The position numbers and the translations under genes were made by a program. The notes beneath the pieces were generated by a model that had not been told where the DNA came from, made no database searches, and worked only from the letters and a program-made list of their open reading frames with translations. A stretch of 64,000 bases of DNA from JANQPC01 sp039208375 (GTDB taxonomy: Bacteria; Pseudomonadota; Alphaproteobacteria; Rhodobacterales; Rhodobacteraceae): the NCBI GenBank assembly GCA_039208375.1, contig JBCCRC010000008.1, positions 1-64,000 on the forward strand. Reading direction: 5' to 3'. Below are positions 52,666-60,471 of this stretch, piece by piece. Numbering within the stretch: the stretch's first letter is position 1; the number at the start of each line of letters is the position of its first letter.

Positions 52666-53258
52666 TGCTGGGCGGTTGGCGCGTTGCAGAGGCAAACCTC
52701 CTGGTTCCACCTTCCCTTTGGGCGTCTCTCGCCGCGCCTGTGAGCCTGACACTTCTTGAACTCGCGGACCAAACGCTTGAAATCGATACTGACGCGTCGA
52801 CCCTTGCGGTTACGGTTTCTGCGCCCGCAAACTACACCGGGCAGTGGACGGTTTCACCATCCGATCTTTCGGGAGGGCCGTTAAACCTTGTGACACCCCT
52901 CGTGGAAGGAACCATTGCAGATGGCGCAACTCTAACGACGCGGCCGGGGCTGTGGCTCTACGACAGTGATGCCGGCGCGCCGGCGATGACATACCAATGG
53001 CTGAAAAACGGTGCCGCGATCAGCGGAGCAATTACGGGAACCTATGTGCTTCCGCCCGGAAGTGCGGGCAGCACTTTCACTGTTCGGGAAATAGCAATTG
53101 ACAGCTTTGGCGTCCGCGTCGCCGATAGTGCCGGGGGCCAGAACACCACAACAAGCCTTGTCGCGCTCGACGGGGCAATTGGCATCGACGCCCTTGCACC
53201 GCGGGTGCCTTTGGCGGTGGGCGCCAGTGATTCAACACTCAGCGTGGAGTTGGCCTGA
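52665..53258 (+). CDS. Ig-like domain protein of the spike module
   Basis: A 197-residue beta-rich protein with two immunoglobulin-like segments: about 30-90 (LELADQTLEIDTDASTLAV) and about 95-150. The second has the bacterial Ig signature MTYQWLKNGAAISGAITGTYV. There is no signal peptide, lipobox or sorting signal. Its start shares a base with the upstream stop (TAATG), implying co-translation. Ig-like domains are frequent in virion and tail-fibre proteins and in adhesins, where they bind carbohydrate weakly; which applies here is inference. Confidence 0.7.
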   Translation: MLGGWRVAEANLLVPPSLWASLAAPVSLTLLELADQTLEIDTDASTLAVTVSAPANYTGQWTVSPSDLSGGPLNLVTPLVEGTIADGATLTTRPGLWLYDSDAGAPAMTYQWLKNGAAISGAITGTYVLPPGSAGSTFTVREIAIDSFGVRVADSAGGQNTTTSLVALDGAIGIDALAPRVPLAVGASDSTLSVELA

Positions 53259-54091
53259 TGGCACGCAGCATCTTTTATCGCACGAAATCACCGCAAGGCC
53301 CGTGGGTGCGCGCGGCGGGGACCGTTCCATACGAGATAAGCGGCCTTGCCAACGACACCACCTATGAAGTGGATATAGGTGACGGGGCGTTGATCGATGT
53401 CACGCCGACCGCCAGCTACTCGGAAGCGCCGTTTGTTGCGGACGGCGGCGATTATCTTACGGGACCTGGCCGCATCGCGGACGCGGGATCTTTCCTCTTT
53501 TTTGCCTCGTACCGGCCGACCACAACAGGGCGCAAATCACTTCTGAGCGTTAACGGTATCAACGGTGCGTTCTATACGTGGGATGGCCTTGTTCCGCGCT
53601 TTGCCTGCGCCACCGATGCCGGGTTCTTGTTGCTCGCCGGGCCTGGCGCGGCGTCGCACACGCGGTTGCATCTTTTGATGCGCGGTTTCGCCGACAGCGG
53701 CTCCTTCATCGTAGAGGGCACCGTGTGGAACGGGGCGGACGACGCGTGGTCATCCGTCTTCTCAACGTCTGTTCCGGGCAGCACCGTCCAGCTTGAGACA
53801 GGAACGACCGAGGACTACCGAATACTTCAGCGCAGTGGATCCACCAATCACGGCTTTATCGGCGATGCGTACCGGATTGCGTTTTGGACGGGAACCGCCC
53901 CCGATATCAGCCTCGGCAGTGTTCGCGAAGCGTTCGCCGATGGCGGGGCAATTGTAGATCCCGCAATTTCTACAAGCGCATTCGGCATACCAATCATTGA
54001 TGCATACGGCCCGGCGGCGCGCATGAACGCGGGCACGAACGCGGGCAGCGATGGTGCATTCTCGGTAGCGGGGAGCTTTGAGGATGGCTAA
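53258..54091 (+). CDS. Putative LamG/ConA-like protein of the spike module
   Basis: A 277-residue protein with an N-terminal fibronectin-like segment (FYRTKSPQGPWVRAAGTVPY, SGLANDTTYEVDIG) and a central region of about 70-220 that looks like a concanavalin/LamG beta-sandwich (SFLFFASYRPTTTGRKSLLS, FIGDAYRIAFWTG). The C-terminus is Ala/Gly-rich. No signal peptide or membrane segment is present. The start overlaps the upstream stop (TGATG), and its own end overlaps the next start by eight bases. The fold assignment is by pattern only. Such sandwich domains commonly bind glycans, consistent with the polysaccharide locus. Confidence 0.65.
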   Translation: MARSIFYRTKSPQGPWVRAAGTVPYEISGLANDTTYEVDIGDGALIDVTPTASYSEAPFVADGGDYLTGPGRIADAGSFLFFASYRPTTTGRKSLLSVNGINGAFYTWDGLVPRFACATDAGFLLLAGPGAASHTRLHLLMRGFADSGSFIVEGTVWNGADDAWSSVFSTSVPGSTVQLETGTTEDYRILQRSGSTNHGFIGDAYRIAFWTGTAPDISLGSVREAFADGGAIVDPAISTSAFGIPIIDAYGPAARMNAGTNAGSDGAFSVAGSFEDG

Positions 54092-55985
54092 GATCAGATT
54101 GACCGGCTTTCCGCTTGGCAGCGCCGTTGCCTTGACGGCATCAAGCGGCGGCATCTCGCGCGCGGAAAGCGTGCAGGCGTGGGGCGGCGGAGGCCATGCA
54201 AGCCCGATCACCCTCGCTCTATCAGCCACGCGCACGACTGGCACGGCGCCCGCTGGGGTAATCTTCGAGGCGACGGGTAGTTCGCCGGCCGCCAGCGTGG
54301 ATAGCCCGTACCACGATTTGCATTTTACCTGGGATTTCGCAGATGCCGGTGCGTTCGAGAATGTTGCAAGTGACTTGCCGTGGGGCCGGTCAAAGAACTC
54401 TGCGTACGGCCCCGTTGCCTGCCACGTGTTCGAGGCGCCCGGCGTCTATACGGTGACCTGTGTTGCGCGTGATGGTGTTAACCTGCCACGCGTCGCGACC
54501 CTGACCGTGACGGTGGACGACCCAGATACCGTATTCGCGGGTGACGCTACCGCTGTGATTTCCGCCAGCGGCGACTTCTCCGGAAAGCCCCCGGACGCAG
54601 TGGAATTCACGACGTTCTCCGCAGCATTTGCCGCCACGAAGAGCAAATCGCACCAGCGCTACCTGTTTCGGGCTGGCGAAACCTTTGTGAACCCGCACGT
54701 TGCCATCGGTGGTTCGGGTGAGCGCCTTTACATCGGCCGGTTCGGCACTGGCGCAGACCCGGTTTTCGACAACCAGGGCGACACTGGTGTGGATTGCGCC
54801 GGAAGCACCAACCGCATCGAGACTGTCGTGACAGGGCTCGATATCCGCCTGCCCTATACCCCCTCAAATCCGGCGGCTACAGCGCCGGAGGGGCTGGGCG
54901 TGGTACTAGGCAACGGCGCCACACTTGCGGGCTTCAAGACCGTTAGCGGTGTCACAATCCGGGGCGCGAAGAGCGGCATTTACGGCTTCGGGTCAGAAGC
55001 AGACCCCATGCAGCAGCTCTACCTCGGCGATGTTTCAATCCGCGATTGGTATGATTATGGGATTCTGCTTCCCGATGCCGGCTACGTGGGATTGGCGGGG
55101 GTAGAGGTGCTGCAGGATGGCGCCGCGATCAACGGCTCTGGCAAGAACGTGTCGCCCTACTGGGCGGATCATGGGCCCTTCCGCATTAGCCGCCAGGCGG
55201 GCCCGGTTTGCGGTAACCTATGTGACCTGAAATCTTTCAACTCCTGGGCGGCAACAAGTGGAGACAGGTCCTTCCAGCCGACATTCCGATGCAACACCGG
55301 GCAAACCGACCAGAAGATCAGCCTCGATCGCGTCCGGTCTGAAGGCGGCCCATTGACAACCCACAATGCCACCGGCGGCAGCAGCAACCGGCCGATGTAC
55401 GCCTTGGTGGATAAGGCACACATCGTGTTGAGTGACCACACCATCTACGGCCTGCAACTCTTGCGTGGAGGGACAACCTTTCGAAACGCAATCGTCGTTG
55501 TACCGAATACCGCGCCGGGAACGAGCACGGGCCTGCGGAACATGGCGTGGATCGGTGACCCGGGAACCAACGCCGATGGCAACCTTGATCGCCGGTTGGA
55601 GATTTACAGCTGCACCTTCGCTGACCTTAGATCAGACAGCAACGCGCGCAGCCGAACCGGCAGCCAGGATCGCGACTATTCGCAAGTGGGCGGCGGCGGA
55701 TTCATAGACACATTTGTCGGCAACAACGTGGATTATACCCCGAACATGGCCACAGGCGGGGCCGCGCCGTCAGCATCGCTTTCAACGGCAAGCCAATGGC
55801 CGGTCGCTTATGGTGGGGAGCGGTGGGAGGGCGCGGGGCCAGATCTGTCGCGCGCGTATGGATCGGAAGTATCCGCCGACTTCCGCCCGGCTTCGGCAAT
55901 TCCGGCATCCGGGAAAACTGCGATTGACGATTTCTACGGCGTGTTGCGGGGCTCTGGGCAAAGCAAGGGCGCGGTGGAACCTTGA
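54084..55985 (+). CDS. PKD plus right-handed beta-helix protein, tail-spike-like
   Basis: A 633-residue protein. Residues about 35-145 form a PKD domain (HFTWDFADAG, HVFEAPGVYTVTCVARDG). About 190-560 is a parallel beta-helix rich in short hydrophobic rungs (GVTIRGAKSGIYGFG, QLYLGDVSIRDWYDYGI, GYVGLAGVEVLQDGAAI). The layout resembles polysaccharide-degrading or binding tail spikes. The ATG at 54084, with GGGAG upstream, overlaps the previous gene by eight bases; an in-frame TTG lies two codons earlier. It lacks a signal peptide. It is a candidate counterpart of the gene-transfer-agent spike protein GhsB, since a spike-base homolog lies at 58350-58613 (inference). Confidence 0.75.
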   Translation: MAKIRLTGFPLGSAVALTASSGGISRAESVQAWGGGGHASPITLALSATRTTGTAPAGVIFEATGSSPAASVDSPYHDLHFTWDFADAGAFENVASDLPWGRSKNSAYGPVACHVFEAPGVYTVTCVARDGVNLPRVATLTVTVDDPDTVFAGDATAVISASGDFSGKPPDAVEFTTFSAAFAATKSKSHQRYLFRAGETFVNPHVAIGGSGERLYIGRFGTGADPVFDNQGDTGVDCAGSTNRIETVVTGLDIRLPYTPSNPAATAPEGLGVVLGNGATLAGFKTVSGVTIRGAKSGIYGFGSEADPMQQLYLGDVSIRDWYDYGILLPDAGYVGLAGVEVLQDGAAINGSGKNVSPYWADHGPFRISRQAGPVCGNLCDLKSFNSWAATSGDRSFQPTFRCNTGQTDQKISLDRVRSEGGPLTTHNATGGSSNRPMYALVDKAHIVLSDHTIYGLQLLRGGTTFRNAIVVVPNTAPGTSTGLRNMAWIGDPGTNADGNLDRRLEIYSCTFADLRSDSNARSRTGSQDRDYSQVGGGGFIDTFVGNNVDYTPNMATGGAAPSASLSTASQWPVAYGGERWEGAGPDLSRAYGSEVSADFRPASAIPASGKTAIDDFYGVLRGSGQSKGAVEP

Positions 55986-56065
55986 GCGACGCTTTACTCG
56001 AGCCGCGCGCCAAGGCTAATTGAGCTAACGGGCGCGGCTGGCGCCGAAGAATGGGGCCTCGTTGA

Positions 56066-57325
56066 ATGAAGCGTGCCACGCCTGCGCCGCGCGTCGCCTA
56101 TCTGACGAGCGAGTACCCCACCGTAACGCATACATTCATCCTGCGTGAAATCGCGGCTTTGCGCACACTTGGTTTTGATGTTGAGGCCTGTTCGATCCGG
56201 CGCCCTGGCCGGACGCAATTGCGGGGCCCAGCAGAGCGGGCGGAAGCGGCGCGAACGTTCTACGTGATTGAGGCTGCCATGCGGCTCTGGCCGCTGATCG
56301 CCGCCCAAGCCGCGTTCTTTCGCACCCCCAAACGATATCTAGGTGCGTTGCGCACGGCGTGGCAGATGCGTGCAGGTGGTGCCAAGGCGCTTTTATATCA
56401 GATGTTTTACTTTGCCGAAGCAACCGTGCTGGCCCGGCATCTACGGGCGGCCGGCATTGATCATCTGCACAACCATTTCGCCATGTCGAGCGCAAATGTG
56501 GCAGTCTTGGCGGCCCGCATCGCAGGCATTCCGTTTAGCTTTACGCTGCACGGGCCGGCAGATCTGGCAGAGCCAGAGCGCTGGCGCCTGGGCCTGAAGG
56601 CCGCCGAGGCGACATTCGTTGCCTGCATTAGCCAGTATGCGCGATCGCAACTCGAGCGATATGCTGATGAGGCGGATTGGCCGAAGTTCCGCATCGTGCA
56701 TTGCGGTGTCACGCCTGAGGATTTCGATGCACCGCTCCCCGAAAACGGCGCGGCCGCGGCGTTCGTCTTTGTGGGCCGTCTGGCGCCAGTCAAAGGCGTG
56801 GATGTATTGCTGGAGGCGTTTGCCCGTGCGCGGCAAACCGTGCCACGTATTCAACTGACAATCATAGGCGACGGGCCAGAACGCGTGCGGTTGGAAGCAC
56901 AGGCAGAGCCGATGGGTGATGCGGTGCGGTTCACTGGATATCTGTCGCAGGCGGAGGTTGCCGAGCTTTTGGCGGAGGCCGATGGGTTGGTTCTGGCGAG
57001 CCATGCAGAGGGTGTCCCGGTTGTTTTGATGGAGGCGATGGCGGCCGGTCGAGCCGTGATCGCAACGGACATAACCGGCGTGCCGGAGCTTGTGGAAGAT
57101 GGCGTTAGCGGCTTTCTGGTGCCGGCAAGTGATCCCGTCGCCTTCGCGTCACGCATGGCTGAGGTGGCGCAGGATCCGGTCTTACGGCAAAGATTGGGGG
57201 CTGAAGGCCAAGCCCGGGTGCGCGCGGCGTTTGACATTCGCATAGAAGCGGCGCGGCTTGGATCGCTTTTCGCCGGAACGGCAGGGGACACCGTACGTCC
57301 GCCGCCCTACATCCCGCCGCGCTAG
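56066..57325 (+). CDS. Family 4 glycosyltransferase
   Basis: A 419-residue GT-B retaining glycosyltransferase. The N-terminal acceptor domain starts VAYLTSEYPTVTHTFILREI and has LHNHFAMSSANVAVLAA. The C-terminal donor domain has FVFVGRLAPVKGVDVLLEAF and the E-x7-E motif in SHAEGVPVVLMEAMAAGRAV, then GVPELVEDGVSGFLVP. It resembles colanic-acid WcaL-type transferases. It lies 80 bases after the spike operon, read in the same direction, and its stop overlaps that of the next gene by three bases on the other strand. Confidence 0.92.
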   Translation: MKRATPAPRVAYLTSEYPTVTHTFILREIAALRTLGFDVEACSIRRPGRTQLRGPAERAEAARTFYVIEAAMRLWPLIAAQAAFFRTPKRYLGALRTAWQMRAGGAKALLYQMFYFAEATVLARHLRAAGIDHLHNHFAMSSANVAVLAARIAGIPFSFTLHGPADLAEPERWRLGLKAAEATFVACISQYARSQLERYADEADWPKFRIVHCGVTPEDFDAPLPENGAAAAFVFVGRLAPVKGVDVLLEAFARARQTVPRIQLTIIGDGPERVRLEAQAEPMGDAVRFTGYLSQAEVAELLAEADGLVLASHAEGVPVVLMEAMAAGRAVIATDITGVPELVEDGVSGFLVPASDPVAFASRMAEVAQDPVLRQRLGAEGQARVRAAFDIRIEAARLGSLFAGTAGDTVRPPPYIPPR

Positions 57326-58251
57326 GTTGCTTCTGGCGCGAAAGTGCCTGCCCGCGATGACTCGATCTCTGCAATTGCGCGGGCTTTGCCGACACGAAGC
57401 GCGCGACGCTGATAGGCACGAATAAAGGCGCGCAGATCGGGATCACCGTGCTGGCTTTCGCGCCCGAGCCATGCGCCCAGATACCCCGCGATCATCCCGA
57501 CGCCACCGATGACGTAAGGCGGATGCGCCATGCGGTAGGCAGCTGTTGCCAGGAAATAGAGCGGGTCAGACCCCATGTAGTATTGGCCAAAGCCATGCCG
57601 GCGGCGACCAGTGAACATGCCGGTTTGGCTCGAACCCATTGGGCGCAGATGCTCAAAGCGAATTTCGGGGTCGTCCCAGGATCGTGCGACCCATCCCAGC
57701 TGGCGGGCTTTGTGGCAATCGATCGCGTCCCACATCACTTCACGCACAAAACCGCCGATCTGCGTGAAGCAGGTGGTGCGATAGAACTTCGTCATACCCA
57801 CCGACATTTCGTCACCGCATTTTTCCGAGATGTAGCGGCCACCATGCCGGATATATGGCTTGCCCGAACAGGTGCCGAGCCGGGGGTTGGCCTCCATCCG
57901 AGCAATGAGATGCTCGAAGTATTCAAATGGTAATTCCAGATCGAGATCCAGTTTGCAGAGGTAGGGAAAGCGCGACAGGTCGACCGTATCGAGGCCTGCA
58001 TAGAAGGCCTCTATTACACCAGGACCAACGGCCCTGTGGCCCCGATCAGGCTTTTGGATCACCCTAATCCAGTCGTGAACGGCGGTGTGCTCGGCCAAGA
58101 TCTCAGATGTTTCGTCCGTTGAGCCATCATCCACGATAACCCACAGCGTTGGGCGCAATGTTTGTGCCACAACGCTGTCGAGTGTGCGTTGCATGTAGGC
58201 CGCTTCGTTACGGCATGGTGAAATCACCACATAATCGCGCGGTTCGGGCAA
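57322..58251 (-). CDS. Family 2 glycosyltransferase
   Basis: A 309-residue GT-A glycosyltransferase. The N-terminus reads VVISPCRNEAAYMQRTLDSV; VIVDDGSTDETSEILAEH and LDLDLELPFEYFE (metal-binding DxD-like segment) follow. CHKARQLGWVARSWDDPEI carries the acceptor region. The C-terminal part has weak hydrophobicity (YVIGGVGMIAGYLGAWLG), possibly a membrane contact. It converges on the GT4 gene and lies after the spike-base gene beyond a terminator, so it probably has its own promoter. Confidence 0.87.
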   Translation of the reverse strand: MPEPRDYVVISPCRNEAAYMQRTLDSVVAQTLRPTLWVIVDDGSTDETSEILAEHTAVHDWIRVIQKPDRGHRAVGPGVIEAFYAGLDTVDLSRFPYLCKLDLDLELPFEYFEHLIARMEANPRLGTCSGKPYIRHGGRYISEKCGDEMSVGMTKFYRTTCFTQIGGFVREVMWDAIDCHKARQLGWVARSWDDPEIRFEHLRPMGSSQTGMFTGRRRHGFGQYYMGSDPLYFLATAAYRMAHPPYVIGGVGMIAGYLGAWLGRESQHGDPDLRAFIRAYQRRALRVGKARAIAEIESSRAGTFAPEAT

Positions 58252-58273
58252 CGGGCATTCCTAGCCGATACAC

Positions 58274-58308
58274 AAAAAAGCGCCGTGCGGGAGGTCTCCG
58301 CACGGCGC
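58274..58308 (-). terminator. Intrinsic terminator of the spike-base gene
   Basis: A perfect 11-bp stem (GCGCCGTGCGG, 58280-58290, with CCGCACGGCGC, 58298-58308) has a seven-base loop and on the minus strand is followed by TTTTTTG. It lies 42 bases beyond the spike-base stop, so that gene is a single transcription unit. Confidence 0.93.
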
Positions 58309-58349
58309 CAATGTGATGGCCGATCAGCCGGTTCACTTCAAGCGTGGCG

Positions 58350-58613
58350 TCACGTCAGACCGCGGATCCCACCGGCCGTGGTTCCAGTTGCCCACACGCG
58401 GGAGACGCGCAACGGAAACGCAACGCCAGCCGCGATTGAGATGTCAGACACCGTTCCGTCAAGCGTTGTGACCCGCAGGGTTCCCGGCGTGGCCACGTTC
58501 AGGGCAAGCGTCACATGCGGCAAATCCGTTGTGTCACTTGGCGTTACCTCGAAAACCGATTGCGCTGGATCAGAGGGTGTAAGGGCAGTGCCGGTAAACC
58601 GGTTGGCGGGCAT
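58350..58613 (-). CDS. Spike base protein, Rcc01079 (GhsA) family
   Basis: An 87-residue beta-rich protein that I recognise as the RCAP_Rcc01079 spike base family. Segments: FTGTALTPSDPAQSVFEVTP, SDTTDLPHVTLALNVATPGT, LRVTTLDGTVSDISIAAG and a tail of RVWATGTTAGGIRGL. The SDxTDLP and RVxATGTTAxGI signatures are diagnostic. In Rhodobacter capsulatus the homolog is part of the head spikes of the gene transfer agent, which bind host capsule. AGGAG is eight bases before the start at 58613; the 41-residue upstream extension of the frame is not used. The gene is a lone unit with a strong terminator inside the polysaccharide locus. Confidence 0.82.
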   Translation of the reverse strand: MPANRFTGTALTPSDPAQSVFEVTPSDTTDLPHVTLALNVATPGTLRVTTLDGTVSDISIAAGVAFPLRVSRVWATGTTAGGIRGLT

Positions 58614-58860
58614 GGCGGGGCTCCTGACAGGAATTGCAAAGCTGGCGTTGTGGTTAGGGCGAAGCCGTAAGCAAGTCGGCAACAGAGCGTTCGCACCTCG
58701 CCGTGCCCGCGCAACGGGCGCGCTGGGGGGAAACAATCACTCTATGGTCCGCATTCTGTGGTTGCGCGCATTGGAGCGGCAGGCCCAGGCCCGCCTTAAT
58801 GGAGAGTTAACTATGGTTGATGCAGCTTAGGACTGCGCAAAATTCCTATGGGCAGCGTAC

Positions 58861-60471
58861 ATGAGAACGACCTCTGAGCGCAGTTTGAGTGCAGCGGGCA
58901 TCGCGCCTGGGTTGCTATGGCTAATGCTGGCATCCTGTGGTGCTACGATAGTTCTATTTGACGGCGTAACAGCGCTGCTCGCCGCTTGGCGATTGCCGGA
59001 GTACAGCCACGGCCCGCTCATTCCGCTTATCTCCCTTGCGCTGTTCCTCCGGCAGTTGCGCGACGCTCCCGCGCCTCCAGAACCAAACAGCGATCGCGGG
59101 CCCGGCATTGCCGTAATCCTGCTGGCGCTTGCCTCAGCCCTTCTCGGTAAATTGGCCGGAATGATGGAACTCGTCGCCTACGCAGCGATCCTTTGGAGTG
59201 CCGGGCTGATACTCGTTTGTTTTGGCTGGCGCGCGGGGAAGCGCTTCTGGCCACCCGTTCTGCATCTCGGCTTCATGCTGCCACTGCCGGGTGTTCTCTA
59301 TTACAAGTTCTCGAATGCGCTCCAGCTACTGTCGGCCGAAATTGGCGTTTGGGGGCTGCAGCTGCTCACGATCCCGGTCTTTCTCGACGGTACGATTATC
59401 GACCTCGGCGTATATCGCCTTCATGTGGCGGAGGCTTGTTCGGGGCTTCGCTACCTGTTTCCGATCCTCAGCTTTTCATACCTCTTTGCCGTGCTCTACC
59501 AAGGGCCCGCGTGGCACCGCGCGGTTCTGATAGCTGCTGCACTGCCCCTAACCATTGCAATGAACGCTCTGCGGATCACCGTGGCCGGGGCGATCGTCAA
59601 CACCCATGGGGTAGAATGGGTTCAAGGGGCCACGCATTTCTTTGAGGGCTGGGTGATCTTCCTTGCCTGCATTGCTGTGCTCTTGGCGCTTGCGTGGGCG
59701 CTGTCGCGCTTACGGCGGGACAGTGTGAGCCTCGTCTCTGCGCTTGATCTGGAGCTGTCCGGGCTTCTTCAAACCGCGGCGCGCGTGTCGCAGACTGCGC
59801 CATCACGGGCGTTAAAGGGCGCGGCCTTGCTTAGCCTAATGGCCGCAGCAGCCGGGCAGATCCCGCCTTCGATCGAACGCGCTAGGGTAGACCGGATTCC
59901 CTTCGCGCTATTTCCGCATCAACTGGGGGCGTGGCATCGCGTGGGCGCACCGGCACGTCTTTCGCCCCGCGTGGAGGCTGCCCTCGGAGCGCAAGACTAT
60001 CTGGCGGCAGGCTTCCAACGCGCTGAAGATCTTGCCCCAACGACGGTATTCATCGCGTGGTACGCCGATCAGAGGCAAGGCGGCGTTCATTCTCCGGAGA
60101 TCTGCCTACCCGGAGCCGGCTGGGAAATCGCAGCCCTCGAACGCGCGACAGTTCCCCAAGCGCAGGGCACCGCGCCACAGTTCTCTATAAACCGCGCCAT
60201 CGTGCAGCGCGGGTCAGAACGGCAGGTTGTATTCTATTGGTTTGAGCAGCGCGGACGACGGATTGCCTGGGATGTGGCGGCGAAAGCCTGGCTTCTGGTA
60301 GACGCCATCAAAAAGGGCCGCACGGATGGGGCACTCGTGCGCCTATCCACGACGATCGAGCCGGGGGAGACCGCGGCAGAGGCCGCGCTGCGCCTTGAGG
60401 CACTGTTAGAGCAGCTTCTGCGCGCCCTGCCCCGCCACCTCGGCACCGGCTATCGGCCCACGGACACGTAG
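58861..60471 (+). CDS. xrtD: Exosortase XrtD fused to EpsI domain
   Basis: A 536-residue membrane cysteine protease/transpeptidase that processes C-terminal sorting signals. It has eight helices in residues 15-290, with catalytic Cys193 and the following Arg197 (ACSGLR), Arg238 (NALRI) and His259 (GATHFFEGW). YSHGPLIPL and the FMLPLPG loop are also exosortase marks. Residues about 335-520 are the EpsI domain (PHQLGAWHRVG, FIAWYADQRQGGVHSPEICL PGAGW). This fusion and length match the VPLPA-CTERM-specific XrtD of alphaproteobacteria. No VPLPA-CTERM substrate occurs in the window. Its last 22 bases overlap the convergent ugd gene. Confidence 0.88.
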   Translation: MRTTSERSLSAAGIAPGLLWLMLASCGATIVLFDGVTALLAAWRLPEYSHGPLIPLISLALFLRQLRDAPAPPEPNSDRGPGIAVILLALASALLGKLAGMMELVAYAAILWSAGLILVCFGWRAGKRFWPPVLHLGFMLPLPGVLYYKFSNALQLLSAEIGVWGLQLLTIPVFLDGTIIDLGVYRLHVAEACSGLRYLFPILSFSYLFAVLYQGPAWHRAVLIAAALPLTIAMNALRITVAGAIVNTHGVEWVQGATHFFEGWVIFLACIAVLLALAWALSRLRRDSVSLVSALDLELSGLLQTAARVSQTAPSRALKGAALLSLMAAAAGQIPPSIERARVDRIPFALFPHQLGAWHRVGAPARLSPRVEAALGAQDYLAAGFQRAEDLAPTTVFIAWYADQRQGGVHSPEICLPGAGWEIAALERATVPQAQGTAPQFSINRAIVQRGSERQVVFYWFEQRGRRIAWDVAAKAWLLVDAIKKGRTDGALVRLSTTIEPGETAAEAALRLEALLEQLLRALPRHLGTGYRPTDT

